64,000 nucleotides of DNA from Limnohabitans sp. Rim47 (GTDB lineage Bacteria > Pseudomonadota > Gammaproteobacteria > Burkholderiales > Burkholderiaceae_C), in assembly GCF_001517545.1 (NCBI RefSeq), contig NZ_FBYA01000003.1:1128-65127 (forward strand). Reading direction: 5' to 3'. Shown here piece by piece: positions 63,188 through 64,000 of this stretch. How positions within the stretch are numbered: the stretch's first letter is position 1; each line of letters opens with the position of its first letter. The position numbers and the translations under genes are program-made. The notes beneath the pieces are model-generated. The model was not told the origin of the DNA. It did no database searches and saw only the letters and a program-made list of their open reading frames with translations.

Positions 63188-64000
63188 GGCGCACCCGATG
63201 GCTCAGAAGAGGCACTGTGCACCAGCAAGCCCACAGGCAAGCGCAAGGTGGCAAGCCAGCACACCAGCAGCATGAGTGCCGAGCCCAACAAGGCATACAG
63301 CAGGCCACCCCATTGGTACAGCAGGCCCGACAGCAAGGTGCCCATAAAGCGTCCGAGCGCATTGGCGGCGTAATAAAAGCCCACATCTTCGGCGGCTTTT
63401 TCTGAGCCCGCATAGGCCAAGATCAGGTAACTGTGGACAGACGAGTTGATGGCAAAAGCAAAACCGAACAGGCTCAGACCCCCCACCACCCACCACTGCA
63501 AATAGGGGGCCTGCCACCACAAGGCGGCGGCAATGCCGAGTGGAATGAGCGTGATCACCGCCGACCACCAACGCGCTGCGGGCACCTCACGGCTCAGACC
63601 ATCGGCGCTGCGCCTCACCAGTTGTGGCGCCAGCGCCTGCACCAGGCCGTAGCCAATGGTCCAGGCCGCCAAAAAGCCACCCACCATGGTGAAGGTCCAG
63701 CCCATCGAGTACAAAAACACGGGCACACCCACCACAAACCACACATCGCGTGCGCCAAACAAGACCACCCGCGCAGCGGCCAGCGCGTTGATGCCGTCAT
63801 TTTTGGCAAACAGTTCACGCGCCGAACTGGACGGCTTGCTCTTGCCCATCATGGGTGGCAAGCTGCTCACCACGCCGATCAGCACCAGCCCGAGCAAGGC
63901 CGACATGGCCCAGAGCGAGCCTTGAAAACCCAGCGTTTCCAGCAGCAGGCCGCCCAGAAAAAAGCCCAAACCTTTCATGGCATTTTTGCTGCCGGTGAAC
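63184..64000 (-). CDS. arsJ: ArsJ-like MFS exporter (organoarsenical efflux), 5' end outside the window
   Basis: The 3' part of an MFS transporter; the frame runs off the right edge with no start. The segments TGSKNAMKGLGFFLGG, FGARDVWFVVGVPVF, INSSVHSYLILAYA and DVGFYYAANALGRFMGT match ArsJ, which exports 1-arseno-3-phosphoglycerate made by a dedicated GAPDH. That GAPDH gene would be expected just outside the window. Coupled to arsR by a 4-bp overlap. Confidence 0.82.
   Translation of the reverse strand, partial: FTGSKNAMKGLGFFLGGLLLETLGFQGSLWAMSALLGLVLIGVVSSLPPMMGKSKPSSSARELFAKNDGINALAAARVVLFGARDVWFVVGVPVFLYSMGWTFTMVGGFLAAWTIGYGLVQALAPQLVRRSADGLSREVPAARWWSAVITLIPLGIAAALWWQAPYLQWWVVGGLSLFGFAFAINSSVHSYLILAYAGSEKAAEDVGFYYAANALGRFMGTLLSGLLYQWGGLLYALLGSALMLLVCWLATLRLPVGLLVHSASSEPSGAP

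Noticed and set aside
1..64000. tRNA or rRNA genes
   Set aside because: No T-loop-like GGTTCGAATCC box in a tRNA setting and no rRNA segment was recognised on either strand by eye.

Overview
The window reads as chromosomal DNA of a betaproteobacterium of the order Burkholderiales, most likely family Comamonadaceae, perhaps a freshwater Limnohabitans- or Rhodoferax-like organism. This is inferred from gene content, protein style and high GC with frequent GTG/TTG starts, not from a marker gene. No rRNA, tRNA, integrase, transposase or CRISPR array was seen. Almost all of the window is tightly packed core and accessory genes, many in ATGA-coupled operons.

Layout. 2-7228: 3' part of a giant repetitive surface adhesin with a 69-residue repeat. 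7218-10850: phenylacetate/beta-oxidation genes (enoyl-CoA hydratase, paaG, paaI, paaK), with a 20-bp tandem array before paaK. 10866-15054: minus-strand run of a ubiH-like hydroxylase, dsbC, a DUF3429 protein and an M61 peptidase. 15146-20283: ychF, a class II aldolase with a 2-hydroxyacid dehydrogenase, a yqaA-like gene, dusB-fis. 20424-26604: purH, a DEAD-box helicase, a 75-bp palindromic repeat array, a DUF6172 protein, thiD-hemL, rubredoxin. 26721-34122: a CPD photolyase, the operon algH-ruvX-pyrR-pyrB-pseudo-pyrC-plsC, ispB. 34352-39859: rplU-rpmA-obgE-proB, rppH, proS. 39866-47840: a DUF1841 protein, a 3-oxoadipyl-CoA thiolase, a DUF2062 protein, terC, a LysR regulator, an sbtA-like bicarbonate transporter, and EamA and TRIC membrane proteins.

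47873-52428 is a light-related operon on the minus strand: a MerR-type regulator, a small exported protein of unknown function, a divergent photolyase/cryptochrome and a DASH cryptochrome. With the photolyase at 26721 the window carries three photolyase-superfamily genes.

53138-62748 looks like a phosphorus-economy neighbourhood. It holds a PHA synthase, then a coupled operon of an OlsB-like N-acyltransferase, a PlcP/LpxH-like metallophosphoesterase and a GT4 glycosyltransferase (the makings of phosphate-free membrane lipids), then ppk, sixA and, on the other strand, ppx. ppk and ppx are each preceded by nearly the same 18-bp Pho-box-like element placed exactly 10 bp upstream of a -10 box. 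The window closes with arsR and the 3' part of an arsJ-like arsenate-resistance exporter, which also relates to phosphate/arsenate handling.

Degraded material includes a frameshifted zinc-ribbon fragment fused to the sbtA start, a frameshifted surface-adhesin-like remnant beside ispB, and a dihydroorotase homologue without its metal-binding histidines.
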